Notes under the pieces: model-generated
Databases searched by the model: none
Told to the model about the DNA's origin: nothing
Seen by the model: the letters and a program-made list of their open reading frames with translations, nothing else
Assembly (NCBI GenBank): GCA_037013685.1
Contig: CM072891.1
Coordinates: forward strand, 15,662,501-15,726,500
DNA length: 64,000 bases
Direction: 5' to 3'
Source: Acridotheres tristis
Lineage: Eukaryota > Chordata > Aves > Passeriformes > Sturnidae
Translations under genes and position numbers: made by a program
Part shown: positions 25,278 through 38,282 of the stretch, in pieces
How the letters are laid out: each line of letters begins with the position of its first letter
Numbering within the stretch: position 1 is the first letter of the stretch

Positions 25278-28200
25278 TCCACAAATCAGGTCTATGCAGG
25301 AATTGGTTTGGGCATTTTTTGGATTACAGTGGTGCAAACTTCCTGAATCTATAATCTATATCATCTGTAACTGAAATGAATAATTGACTGGTTTCAATCT
25401 AGCCCCCACTCAACACAAATATTAATATGAAGGGAAAATTAATAATTCTGTGCTTAACTCATTTTCTTCCATTAATTTTTTTTTGAGAAATGGTGTTTTG
25501 TTGAATAACTGCATTGTCCATCATCTTAAACATTCCCCTTTTTCTTAAAGCTTAAAGTCACCTGCCAAATATGGGAGGACAGAAAATATCTTCTCTTATT
25601 TTAATACTTTTGTTGTTGCTCGTTTTTCTGTGTACATCATTCCATGTTACAGAATGCACTCTCGATCTTTGCACTAAAAAATTCTCCCTTTTACCCCTCA
25701 TCACTCTGATGTGGTGGTATTCTTACCAGGTCTTAGCTGATTAAGGTGTTCAGCCTCATTCTGCTCAGCCTGACCCCCTTTCACATGAAAATATTACATG
25801 TAAAGGTCAGGTATTACTTAACTATTCAACTATAGATCCTGCATTTGAATTTTATCTCTTTAATCTGGGATTTTACAAAATCATTTCAATCAGGACATTT
25901 ACCCAGCTAATCTTTACTCAAGTAATTTCTTGTGCATAGAATTTCTTAGACTTGTTACTTGCAAGCATGATTCTCCAGCCTCTTATGACTATCTATGTGC
26001 TGATCCATAATAAGAAGGGGCGACTTTTCTAAAATGGGACTTCCTACCTGAATTTAGCAATTCTAACTCATAATTAGATTGTGGTAGCAATCCTGCTTGT
26101 GCACTGACACTCATTGCAGTCAATAGGCAAGGAGGGGAAAAGGAACAGCTTGAAGCATCCAGATTTGCTCTCACTGACATGAACATGCCTTCAAGTGATG
26201 TGCAGAAAGGCAATTTTAATATACGATGCTCACATAACGTCACTAACATATGGTGTGCCAGCAGCAAATAGATTGTAGCAGAGCCTCTTTCATCTTTCTT
26301 CCATCCTGACATTACAGATGACAATTTTTAAATATTGAGCACTGGCACAATTCTAGATAAATCATACACACAGCCGCAGAAACCAACTAGGACACATAAA
26401 ACTCGTCATGCAACAGTGAGCACATTCCACTCATGTGCAGGTTCACTTCTGATAACAGTGTTATCTCTACTTCATGTGTGCAATTTATCTGGGTACACAC
26501 AGTAAAATTTTTGCTGCAGGCCAGCAGTCTGAGTTGCCAAGGACTGGGAAAAGCAACCTGTTCTCATAAAAACAGATGAGAAGCTTCATCTTGTTTTACA
26601 AAGCATCTCATAATTGCATTTGAAACAGGACAATGAGCATCTCTGTGATGGCTTCAGTTTCTCTTTAACATAGAGGGATTCTCCATGGGATTTTCCCCAG
26701 AAGATTTTTGTATTCAGTGGACTAAAGATGTAGTATTGTGCTTCAGTTGTCATATCCATATCAAATGGAGAGAATTGTAGTTTGACGTGGTTGTCACTGT
26801 GTCTTGCATAAATGTGCAAAACGAATGTTAAATAATTACAGAGGGAAAAAACAAACAAAAAACTGAATGAAAACCAAACAAAAAAATCAAACTTCAGAAA
26901 ACTGAAGCATGTCTCTAGACTATGGTCTCCACTATCATTACCATGACTTTTGCAGCCACAGACCAGAGCTTGAAATATTGTGACAAGCTATTAATCTGTG
27001 ATTTTCCACTTCAGCTCAAAAATTAAAATATTTTCATGATCATTACTTCCATTCAGGCAAGTGTTCCTTATGCTGGGATAATTTGACTTCTCCTTGCTTG
27101 GCCTTGCTTGAGCTGAGGCCCAGAGCATACCTGCTATGGGGATTACTATGCCCAGCTTGGAAACTTCTCCCACTTTAACCCAGCACGGGGTTAATGAAAT
27201 ACAAAGAAATTTAAAGGAGGGTGAGAAGTCAGTATAAATCTCTTTCCTAGTCAGGAAATAAATAATTAAACAAATCCAATGGTGAGCTAAATTATGAGTT
27301 GCACTGCTCCCCCTCCCTGTGGAGCATGTGCAGCCCATTCCTTGGATGCCTCTCAACAACCTGGAGGTTTCTTCCATTAGCCTGGCAGACGTATCTCCCC
27401 TTTCCAGCCAGCTGGCAGCCTGTTCTATCTCTGTAACATATTTGAGCTGGAGTTATTCCATCCACCTGCATGGAAAAATGGAGGGGGAAAAGAGAAGGTT
27501 CTCACTCAGTCGTTCAAGAGGCACTATGTCCAGCTTTCTTAATAGGGAAACAGATGCCTGAGATGTGGGAGAGTGAGGGGTTTAAATGGTTTGCTGCTTT
27601 GCAGCAATCTGATCTACTGGCATGATTGCTCAGTCTCCTCCTGTGGCTGAAAGCAGTGAAGAGATGATGGTTTGATCCTTTTTTGTAGCTTTGAATTTAT
27701 TTTTTTTTTTAATTCCCAAACTACTTATTATCTTTGCATTTTTTAAAACAGGTGTTCAAACCCCAGAAATTTTTGACAGCCATCGGTTTGTGTCCCTAAT
27801 TGCTTGCTTCCCCTTCTGAAGCTTTCTTACTATAATTACAGTCTTCTGACATTACATTTTGCAATTACTTATATTTCTTCTCATGACAATAATAAGTATT
27901 GGTTGCATGTTCTGAATACGATTATAATTGACTATTTTCAAATTATGCAGGCTCACCTATCTTACTGAAGTGTGGAACAAAAGATGTTTTCCTGGAGCTC
28001 ATGCAACTCTTCAGGCCAAAGGTTTTCTCTCATGCATACCCGTGAAATCTCATTAACAAATAAAACTAAGACTGCCACATCTTCTAATTCCATGGTTCTC
28101 TCCATCAAGGGAGTTAGAGATTGTTATTTTTCAAGAAACTTTCCCACATCACATCTAGGAAAATAAGACATCAGTCAGCATCTGAAAATTCAGTCTGATA

Positions 28201-28637
28201 ACTACATTAATTTTGTTGAAGGCTGATATATTGATCAGGATTCATTGACTCAGGGAAGAAAATAAATTATGCAGAATCTTTAGAACTAACACTAAAACCC
28301 TACTCAAAATAAACAACCAACCTCTTTCCCCACCCCTTTTTTTCTGTCCTCCAGCTAAAACACCATGCTAATAAAAATATGTTGAAAAAAGAAGCTCAAT
28401 AAGAGAATCTGTTACAACATTTTTTAGGAAACAAAATTAGGGCTACTTAGGAAGTCGTAAAGTTTCTTAGCTGCAGTTAATATGAAATAACTGCACATAC
28501 TTGGGTTTGTTCTCTGTCTGACACGTAAAATAAAAGATTGATGATAACAAGAGAGTCAGAAAATAATTTGGCCCCCCTTCACTTATGGAATGTACCTGTT
28601 GGAGTAATGCCAGGTAATGCCTAGCAATCTCTGAATC
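25278..28637. other. Anonymous unique DNA
   Basis: No gene is recognised. Overlapping frames on both strands at 26991-27377 (minus, 128 codons, ATG start) and 27319-27561 (plus, 80 codons) fall in a locally GC-richer patch. Neither translation shows a motif or domain known to me. Confidence 0.5.
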
Positions 28638-28651
28638 AATAAATAAAATAA

Positions 28652-28682
<31 letters not shown>

Positions 28683-28695
28683 AAACAAACAAAAA
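28638..28695. repeat. (AAAT)n microsatellite
   Basis: AATA/AAAT tetranucleotide units: imperfect for the first 20 bp, then about eight uninterrupted copies, ending in two AAAC units. The minus-strand 129-codon frame across this region (28467-28856) is extended by the repeat, which translates as a Leu/Phe/Ile/Tyr run, and opens on TTG. It is not a gene. Confidence 0.97.
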
Positions 28696-28696
28696 G

Positions 28697-31600
28697 CTAT
28701 GCTGCCACAGAAAAACCTTAATTGGGAAACTAATTTGAATATTGCTACAAAGAAAATGCTGCACACGACCACTAGCACAAAAAGCAGATTTTCTCTTCTT
28801 TTATCTTTAAATGGAAGTTCTTCAATGCTATTAAAATGTAAGCATTTAAAAGTCAAATTTTAAACCAACCTTTCATTTGTTGATTTGTATTACAGTAGCT
28901 TAATCATTATCTTTATAATTTACACCTTCTAAACAATTCCTTTCATTGTGATTTTAACCAAAAAGTGGAAATTGATATAAGACCATTCAGATAATCACAC
29001 TCAAATCTGGAAATCTGTTTCACAGTCACTGAAATCCAGAGAACGATTTAAGCAAGCTGCTCTGAGAATGAAATACTGCTTATTCATATTTCCCAGACAG
29101 GCAGAGAGCTTCTGGTGTGGGACAGCCACAATCGACTGCCTCTAATGTCTATGAGAAATGTGTCAGGGAATGACATCTTACAAACTTCATGGCATTGCAA
29201 TATTAGTGTGAGAGGTTGGTTTTAATGCATGTAATATCATAGTGTGATTAATTAAATTATCTATTTTCAGAAATTCCAGTAAAAATTACATATTTTATTG
29301 GGAAAAATCAAATATAGGAAAATAGAGTAGGAAAATATATTTCCATTTCATTAAGTTTGCATATCCTTTTTTGGTTGTTTCAATGAGACATTTTTATTAA
29401 TGAGAATATGACAGTATTTAAAGCAAGCAATAAAAACAAGCAAGGTCAGTTACAGCTGCCAAAAAAACCCCCAGTTACAGTTATGGATGTACAGAAGTAG
29501 CCACTCTTTCTTAGTCATCCATTTTGGTGGACCTTTTTGGGTTCTTTCCTCTCTACAGACAATGCAGAGTCTAAAATGATATAAATAATTATATAAATGG
29601 TTCTCTGAAACAGTCTGCTATGTGATCCATCCAAACATCTCAATTGATTTATACCTTGAGTTGATTCATTTTGTGCACCTACACAAATCCTTCTATAAAG
29701 AGAAAAAGAATATCCTGGTTACAAGAAATGAGATGCTGCTAGGGCCACACATGGAAATGGTTTCTGAAAAGAAGGGTATTGTTTGAGTCAGAAGAATGTT
29801 TACCTTCTTACCATTATAGAATTCTGCTCCTGAGTTTCATCACTTTCTCCACTTCTGCCAGGAGAAATGCAAATCAGAAAGATGTAATGGGGGGTTGTAG
29901 ATACCTATTGGGTTCTAGTTTAATCTTTTGTTACTCTGAATATGCACTTGTATTAACAGTCATTGCATATTAGCTCTTTTTTCCTCCCTTCTTCTGCACA
30001 TATGTTTTACTCTGATTTTCTTGAATTTATAAGTGTTAGCCTGGAGAGCACTGCAAGATCTTTACATGTTTCAAGGTTACTGTCACCGTATGCTCCCTTC
30101 ATCTTAATATGTTCCCTTTTCAGTCTGCTTTCCCTGAAAGCCTGTCTCAGAGTTTGTGCAAAATAAGCATTTGCCTGGCGATACAGATGTAACTAGTCTG
30201 TACTACTCAGTAACTTTGCTTCCACTCACATTTTTAAAATGAAGCAGAAATCTGTCACTGCATTTCACAAGGAGTCAAAAGAACTTGTGCATATGAGGCT
30301 TGCTATAAAACTGTGAACTCCCTCCAGACACTGAGATTTCTCTTGTTCCTGACAAGCTTAGGTGGACATTAATTTCTGCACATGGAAATTGGTATGTCTG
30401 AGTATTTACAGAAATCCACAGCTTTGATTAGCCAGCGGCTAGGTTTAATGATCACAGTGTGGATGCAGAGTTCTCATTTCATTCAGTCCTAGGGTACTTA
30501 TCTTTGATTTGAAACATTAAAATCTCTTTTGATGGGGACATAAACATGAAATCTGTCAGGTAGTTCCTCTTAGTCTCAATTTGAAAATAGACTGAACAAC
30601 TAGAACTCTCCCAAATTGCAACTCTATGTTTTAAAAAGTCTCTCTGAGATCAGATGATCTAATTAATTCAGGTAAAACTAACTCACATCCAGATAACATA
30701 ACAGCAGTATCAGATCTGGGAATCTGAGTTTAAGCTATTTAAGTTATATTTCCATTCTATTCTTACTTGAAGAATGAAGATAATAGCTCTATTTTACCAC
30801 TCCTGTGCAATAAAGCATTTTAACACTGCTCTTGAACAGGTCTCAATTACAGAAAAAGTTGCAGTATGAGGGCATCAGGAGCTCTTGTGAGAAAATAACT
30901 GCTTAACTGTCTTCTATGATTAGGAGTCGTGGGGCAGAAAGATAATTTTCATCCTCTTTTGCATAGCTTTGAGGACATTGCAATTACTTACAGAACAATA
31001 ACATTGCCTTGGGCTCTTCCAGCAAGCCTGGAGATACTCTAATGGACAGCAGCAAAAAAATAGCACCAAATAAGCAAACAAAGAGCTGTGTGAGACAGTC
31101 TCTATTAAAAAAGATAAAAGGAAGGGGTGGAAAGGAACAGGCATTAGAGGGACTACAACTGTTGTTTACCAAAGAAAAAACATGTTGTTTTCTTGTGACT
31201 CTTTTTGTGGGAAATAAGGCACTAAGAAAAGTAAACTGAACTTGTGCTCAGCACAGGACTTGTCCATAAACTCTGGGCCTTTCATATGGTTCTTCCTGAG
31301 CTTTGGAAAAACTGATACCTTTATTTATGAGTAATAACAAATTAAGCAAAAGCAGATTTTTTTTTTGCTATATATTTTCCTTTCTTGAACTGTGCAGAAG
31401 AATGTGCTGGTACATGGACAGAAATATGAAAGGCTGGGTACTATCATATTATACTCATTAAACTGTGCATATTTTTCTTGATGGCATTCTTTGAAGCAAC
31501 AAAAGAAATTACACATTATGAGCTGGAATAATTGTATCTCTGATACAGTACAAGGCTACCTAACAAGATGCCTCAGTGCCACTGCCTCAATTTTCAGCCA

Positions 31601-34600
31601 TACTGAATACTATATTCGGCATGCCTTTCTTCTGGAATATTAAGTGCATCAAGTCTTTTGTCTAATTCAGCTCTTGCATTCTTCTTATGCCAATAATAAG
31701 CTGGAATTTTATTACAAGGGTTAAATCAGCTCCCATGTTCCACATTGCCTGGGCATTTTTCTACCTTCCCCCCACTCGAGCTTGGTTGATTCTTGAGTTT
31801 CTGCCATGTTATATAGACAGCACAGGTGGTTTAATAGCATGACCTGAAAATGAAAGGTAGAAAAGAGAGCATTGTTCATTCAGCTCTTAGCTGGGGACAG
31901 GATTTATTCACCTTGTTTCTCTTGTGTATATTAATCTCATTAGAGTTGCAGTCTGGAACTCCTGCTATGTGAAAATTACATTTAGAGAAAAATTATTTAT
32001 GAATTATTAATCATTAGCTAAACTGTTTTATCTCCTTTTTTATATTTTTAACAGACCTTTTTGAGCTGTTGAAGCACATAATAAAATGAGTTGTTAGCAT
32101 CGTAATGTTTTACCAAACTCTTAAACAACAATTTCAGTTGTAGTCTTTCCTTTTGGTATCTCCAATTAAGTTACCATTTCAGAACAAATCATAATGTGGC
32201 CTTTCTGAAATTTCACCTTTCTCAATATAGGTAATTTTTGTTTTCAGCTTGTGACTGGAAAGTACAAGACTATCTAGTTTTGGATCTTACTGACTGCAGC
32301 TTTTCTATTTACTTTTCAAAACTTGTGTGTTGTTTGTTTGTAGTTGGTTCTTTGCTTGTTTTTGTTGTTGTGGAGTGTTTTTGTTTTGTTTTTTTTTCTT
32401 GTTTTTTTACTGGGAGGTACTGAACAATTTTATTGCTGTTCCATGCTGCATTTTGTTTGTTAACATGTGGATGGGAGGGCTTTTGCATGACTCTCTCTAC
32501 TGTGAATCCTCATTCACATAATTGGCATTTCTTGACAGTAAATCAAAACAATCCCTAATTTGTTGTCTTTTTTCCTTTAATCTGATGCCAACCAGATGCA
32601 CAAGGCCTAGTCAGTTCTGATGCATTTTTCATATCTCAGAAAAAGTGTTTGTCTGCTGGCATTTGCCACCCATGCTCTGCTCTCACAAAGCAGCTTTCTG
32701 GATGTCCTTGTAGGGACTTGACTACAGAGGTGAAATTTCTTTTATTCTGCTCATACATCCCAGAAATTCAGAGGGTCTCTAATACCACTTGAAGTATAAC
32801 TTGAAGAAAACATCTAAGATTTTATTTCTCTGATAAAGGAGCCTGAACCAGAATCTACTTTGTTGAAACAATAGATGACTTTTATCCTGAACACATTTAA
32901 TGGCAACTCTGAGTCTTGCAAAGCTGAAGAAACCTGAAAACACATTTGTGATTTCCTGGCTGTAGTTAACTTGCTGAGAAATTTGTGACAGCTTCAGTAG
33001 GGCCAGGATTTATTTTTAATGATAGACCTCAGTGTTTTAACCTTCAGTATTCCCTTATTAGCATGTCATGTTTTCAAGCACTTCAAAGTCTCCTAGAAGT
33101 TTATTCAAAAAATGCAGACATGCTAGAAAATCTCAAGTTACTAGTTACAAACAATAGCAGAAACATGTCTGCAAAACTCAGCTTCTGCTCTGGATCTGTT
33201 CCCTCCAACTTTTAACTGAGCTAAACTAATCACTGTTACAATAACCTTATTAGTCTTTTACAAAGGGTAAAGAGAGGGATAGGACAAAGAAAAAGCATTT
33301 GCATTATGCAATACAACCAGGAGCACCTGTGCTGGAATTCATTAACTCCACTGAGCAGGCAGCTGCATATTTTCAACATCCTGATGAGGCAGGGGGAAAA
33401 AAGGAGAGCAGTTGACTGACTGTACAAATTGGAAAACACAACAAAATATAAAGTGCCTCGTTTTTTTACTCAGTTATTTGATTATGCTGTTCCCCTTTTA
33501 GAACTGCTGTTTTCCTTGTATTTCTGTATATGTGATATATTTGCATCTTCATAATAAATACAAAATATTATTGGAATTATGTATTCCAAAAAGTACAGCT
33601 TACACTATTGATTCTGCAAAGTTAAATAACTGAGGTATTGCTGAATACTTTTATTTTGTAAGTTTATAATTTAGGAGAGATCATTCAAGTTAGAAATCAT
33701 CCTGGCTGTATTTGACAATTGATTGGGGTTTTTTATAAATATATTTAATTTTATTTAGGTTTTTATCCTGCTTCTATCCTTTTATCTTTTTTTTATCCCA
33801 AATTTCTGTGTGCTTTATTTCTGACAGGTCAGCTTATAGCACTGTGAAATTTTACTTGGGCCTCTCTGACTTCTTGCAGCTGCTTTCCTAATTCACTCAC
33901 CTGTTTGCAATTAAGGGTCATGAGCTGGATCTCCCCCTCACTGTTTTCTTCTGGCCTGTGCTAACTGGGACTAGAAAAATATTGGCCAAGTTCTTATTGG
34001 ATTGTTCAAATAGAAATTCTGCAAACACCTGTTCATAGATGTCTCCTACAGACAAATTCTCTAATGCTGACGGAATACTGTAGGTAATCGTGCTTCCTCA
34101 GGTTTTGTTCAGTTCTGCTCTCATTTCCCAAGAGGTAGGCATGGGTGAGGAAAATGGATTGGAACAATGGCCTCTGAAAGCTGGGGCACCCCAAAGATCC
34201 TGTCAACAGGTGTCCTCATGTTCCCCAAAGGAAAACATGTCATTGTGCCCTAAGCCTCAGTGGGATTTTCCACTAGCATCTTTATAAATGAAAGGCATGA
34301 GCGAGTTTCCATGGAGCACTGGATTTTGTCTCTTACCCAGATATTGAGTTGCAGGAGGTATGCAGGGAGCACTCATGGTTTTTGATTCTGGTATGTGACA
34401 TGGTATGTATGTATTAATTCACTATTCAAGCCTTGTTAACAGCCCAGCTAGGTGACCTTGTTTTCCATAACTTGTCAAAATATTTGCCAAAAATAGGTTG
34501 GTACACTATATTTGATTTCCAAAGTTATGTTTTAAAATTTAAGTTCAAACAGGCTATGTTGCTATGGCATAAGACAGATGATTTTCCTCATCAGTTAATG

Positions 34601-37144
34601 TCTGGTGAAAAACAAATAAAGGACAGAAACAAATTTAGCCATTACATTGTCCATAGGAATCTGCATTGGGACCTCTGCTCTTCAAGTTTAAAACAGTCAA
34701 ACCCAGAGGTGACTGACCATGAAGTGAAGCAGGAAGATTTCAAAGCCCTAAATGAATTAGTGATAAAACAGCAGATAAAATCAACTGTGAATTGACTGCA
34801 TGTGGAGAAAAAACCTCTAACAAAATGTATACAGTTATAGTTCTGAATAATGTATTGATACTCAGAAAGGGGATTTGGAACTCATGGAGAGTTCTCTGAA
34901 AATGTCAATCAATATGCATTTGTAGTCAAAGATGGATGTTGAGACTTACTAGGAAAAAAATTGACTAAAAAAGGTCACTCCTTAAATCCTTTATATACTG
35001 CTAACTATAAACCCTGTGAAATTTTAGTAGCTCCTAAAATTCATTTTAAAAGAACTAATTTGAACTAGGAAAAATACAGAGAAAAAAAAAGCAAAGGATA
35101 TCCAAAGGAAAAAATTTTACTGACTTAGAACAAAGCACATATATTTGGATACTTCACTTTGGAAAAAGCATGAAGAGAGATATGAATAACATGGAGAATG
35201 TGAAGAGAGAATAGCTATTCAATTTCCCTTAAGACTGAAACTGGCAGGCACCTCATTAAATTACCAAGTATTTAATTTAAAACAAGCAATAAGAGAAGGG
35301 TTTTTTTTGTCCTCCATCACTCAGTAGAACAGTGTTATAATGTGTAAAAAATAAAAGTTTAAAAAAACCCACATAACTAGCCAAGCACAGATCCAGCAAC
35401 TATTCCTTTGTTGTTTTGCAGGTTGTGTTCTTCCACAGTTGCATCCTCAAAAGCTTTTGCCCAAAGGAGATTATAGTCTCCACTGGAATGTTCACTCTGT
35501 GTCACAAATCTGTCAAAGACTGCATTCACTGCTTTGAGAAATCAATTTCATGCATAAATTTTAAAAAGTTTCTCTTGTAGAAAACAAATGCACAAAAGCA
35601 ATCTTCAGGCTAAGTTTAAATCTTACTTTTAATGGGTCCTGAAGCCCTTAGGAAAGACTCATCCACTGTTCCTTCACTCCAGAATGTCAAGAATGTTAAT
35701 TGGCTTCTTGGTGGATGACAGCCTGGTACCACTGAAGTGTCATATGTAGTTCTCATTCATTTTATACCCAATTATGCATGCAAACACTTGCCTTACATTA
35801 AAGAGACTAAGGTTGCAATGTTGATGACTTAAAAGTTGCCAGAATGAGTGTTCATTGCATTCACTGGTCCCACACATCATAATGAAGCCTTGATTACATG
35901 CTTGCATTTTTCCACAGAGTTCTGTTGCAAGGACAGTGATACAATATGAAATTCTTTCGGATTGAAAAGCATAAAACAATTAAAAACCCCTGTGTATTGA
36001 CAACAGATGTCATCATGTGGTGTTTTCAGGATAAGTCACTAGCATTGCTGCCTTCAAATTCCTGCTTTTCCCAGCCAAACGCTTGGGACTTGAACTAAAT
36101 GCTGCCCTGGTGCCCATTCTTATTGTCAGTACTGTCTCCGGGAAATTTAATATGGAATTATAATTGCAGGGAAATCATTTCAGCTCCTAAATACTAAGAA
36201 GCAGCTGCTGAAGGCTGGTTTTCACAATAAAAACATTGGAGTAAACTGTCATGAAATAGCAAAAGACACATCCCTGACACAGAGATGACGCCAAGCTAAA
36301 TTTCATCTGCCACTTGAAATGCCAGTTTAGTCAGAATTATATTTTGAATTTTAAAACTGGAAAAACTGCTGGCTCTCCAACACAAATATACATTTGCCAT
36401 AGAAAAATTCATCCCTGGCATGTAAAACTTGGCAGTGTTCCATGAAGAAAAAATTTGGACGACTGCACTAATTTAATGTAATAATATATGCAAATGTATA
36501 CAGCCAGTAATAACTAAAAATCAGGAAGGTAAACAGTTTACTCATTGACTTGACAGATTCCAACATAAAGCAGTTATACAACAGCATAATATTTTGAAAT
36601 ATAGTTACTGTTCTTTATATGGAAGCTACTAAGAAATCGATGTGACAAAAATAATGAAGAGATGTTGGTTTATATTATAATTTTAATTATGATGGAATAC
36701 TGATTATCATAAAATCATATTTTATTTCATATGAGCACGAATATTCTTATGGTGGTTATGTTATACTGATTGTTTATTTGAGCAGTAGAGGAGATATGTT
36801 TTTTAAATGGTAAATGCAAGTATTAATTCTGGGTCCTTCCTGTTGTTCCTGAAGAAGCTCATAAAGAGCACAGATATTTCAGATAGTTGTTATGAAAAGG
36901 AATACTACTGAATAGAATTGGCTAAAATATTTAACTGTGATATTTTGCAATGCTCTTCAGGCAAACTTTTGCCTGCACTGTCATATGAATAAGTAAAATA
37001 AGATGAAATGTTTGTTTGTGTTTATATACCAACCTACAAGAAATCCCAAGGAATTACTTTTCCTTGAGAAAGCAATATACACCACATATAGTAAGAAATT
37101 ATTCAGTTTCTTGGAAAATGCCCTCAAGTGGAGGAATGGATGGT
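28697..37144. other. Anonymous AT-rich unique DNA
   Basis: About 8.4 kb without a recognised gene, RNA or transposon. T/G-rich low-complexity sequence lies at 32325-32410. The 120-codon plus frame at 34433-34795 opens on TTG and has no recognisable domain. At 35411-35421 a pyrimidine-rich stretch ends in CAG and is followed by 52 open codons to a stop at 35578-35580; this is listed as a finding, not as an exon. Intergenic or intronic DNA is the default reading. Confidence 0.55.
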
Positions 37145-37835
37145 TTATAAACGTGAATTTTTTTTTTTCCTACACAGATATTGTAACTTCATTTTATTGA
37201 AAATGCTAGCTAGGTTCTCTGTGCTGACACCACCAGCTCTGTGAAAGTTGTTTACAGCATCACGACGAAAGTTGAAATGATGAAGGACAAAATAGTTATA
37301 TAGCTGCCAGTACCTGGAGGATAAGCAAGCATAAGGACAACTCTGAATACTTTTTAAATTTATTTTTTCTGGATTTAATTGGGTTTTTTTGTTTTTTTTT
37401 TCCTGGAAAAGATTACATTTATTTTGCAGAAGCAAATGCTCTCCAGCTGCCTTTAGACATTGCTGCTGAAGAGCAGTGGCCACTGCTCGGGGTCTGTCCT
37501 GACTCCTGAGGGGTGGCAAGTGCCCTGCAGGGGTGGCAAGTGCCCTGCAGGGGTGGCAAGTGCCCGCAGGGGTGGCTGCAGCAATGACAGCAGAGGAAGT
37601 GGCAGTGCAGGGCCAAAGCCTCCTGACCTGCTGGACAGGCTGCCCAGAAAGAAAATATGGTTGTGAGTTATGGAATGATTCGACAGACATTTTATAGGGA
37701 TGGCCTGTAGCCTATAGGAGTGCTGTCTGTGGGTATAAATTAAAGGACAGGAGAGGTGGTGGTGATTACCTGGGATCTTTTGGAAAGTATGGGACGGGGG
37801 CACGATGTAGATGGTGTAAAGTCATGGCTGGATGT
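37145..37835. other. GC-rich block beside LTR, unassigned
   Basis: This block is GC-richer than its flanks from about 37436 and ends at the LTR start. It carries the 20-bp minisatellite and overlapping open frames on both strands: minus 37145-37690 (181 codons, ATG start), minus 37453-37803 (116 codons) and plus 37460-37666 (68 codons). Overlap of this sort is expected from GC-rich, stop-poor DNA, and I recognise none of the translations. The last 100 bp may be a remnant of retroviral internal sequence next to a 3' LTR, but no polypurine tract touches the LTR edge, so I cannot support that strongly. Alternatives are unique host DNA or an unrecognised repeat. Confidence 0.4.
37511..37576. repeat. 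20-bp minisatellite, about 3.3 copies
   Basis: The unit gggtggcaagtgccctgcag is repeated at 37511, 37531 and 37551 (the third copy lacks one base), with a partial fourth copy starting at 37570. Copies 1 and 2 are identical. Each junction contains the palindrome ccctgcaggg. The unit length is not a multiple of three, so the antisense frame crossing it reads the copies in different phases and gives no periodic peptide, which argues against selection as coding repeat. High identity suggests a recent or unstable array. Confidence 0.95.
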
Positions 37836-38060
37836 TGTCCTGATTTTGGAAGTGATAGAGTTAGTTTTCTTCCCATAGCTGATATAGTACTGAGTTTTTG
37901 ATTTAGGGGCGAGGATAATTATGATGTTTTGGTTGCTACTAAGCAGTGTATACACTGAGACAAAGAGTTTTCAGCTTCTCATGCTGCCCTGACAGCAAGG
38001 AGGCTGGGATTACACAAGAAGCTGGAAATCAACACAGCCAAAGGGGTGTTTTATACTGTG

Positions 38061-38068
38061 TGACATCA
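38061..38068 (+). promoter_or_regulatory. CRE-like site in LTR U3
   Basis: TGACATCA lies 17 bp before the TATA box. The version I remember for this LTR family is TGACGTCA, the palindromic CREB/ATF site; the change here is the C-to-T type (on the other strand) expected from CpG decay. Its present activity is unknown. Confidence 0.5.
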
Positions 38069-38077
38069 GGCTCAGCA

Positions 38078-38083
38078 TATAAA
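38078..38083 (+). promoter_or_regulatory. LTR TATA box
   Basis: TATAAA in the context 'gctcagcatataaactaggg', at the position expected for the U3 promoter of this LTR family. It implies transcription starting about 25-30 bp downstream, near 38105, and running rightward. An LTR with an intact TATA box may still act as a promoter for flanking host DNA. Confidence 0.7.
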
Positions 38084-38218
38084 CTAGGGCTAACATGCCT
38101 GGGGAGCTGCTGCTCAGGAATAGACTGGGAACCACTTACTTCATGGTGAGCACTTGGTTCTCATTTGTTTTTCTTGAGTTTTGACTTTCTTTTTGCTATT
38201 TTCCCTTTCATTACTATG

Positions 38219-38275
38219 TTATTATTATCGATACCATTACTGCCATTATTATTATTATTATTATCATTGCCATTA
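38219..38275. repeat. ATT-rich simple repeat inside LTR
   Basis: Interrupted ATT triplets, with an uninterrupted run of about six near 38246-38264. The same triplet stretch is a built-in part of this LTR family, so it is not an independent microsatellite insertion. Confidence 0.85.
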
Positions 38276-38276
38276 T

Positions 38277-38282
38277 ATTAAA
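38277..38282 (+). terminator. LTR poly(A) signal ATTAAA
   Basis: ATTAAA directly after the ATT-rich stretch, followed by 'ctctttttatctcaaccc', about 195 bp downstream of the TATA box. This is the variant poly(A) signal expected at the R region of the LTR on the plus strand. Confidence 0.6.

Noticed and set aside
28467..28856. 129-codon minus-strand frame
   Set aside because: It is extended by the (AAAT)n microsatellite and opens on TTG.
34433..34795. 120-codon plus-strand frame as a gene
   Set aside because: It opens on TTG with no splice acceptor at its start, and I recognise no domain.
37145..37690. 181-codon minus-strand frame as a coding gene
   Set aside because: It crosses a minisatellite whose 20-bp unit breaks codon periodicity, includes a homopolymer-rich end coding a Lys/Asn run, and overlaps two other frames. 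No domain is recognised.
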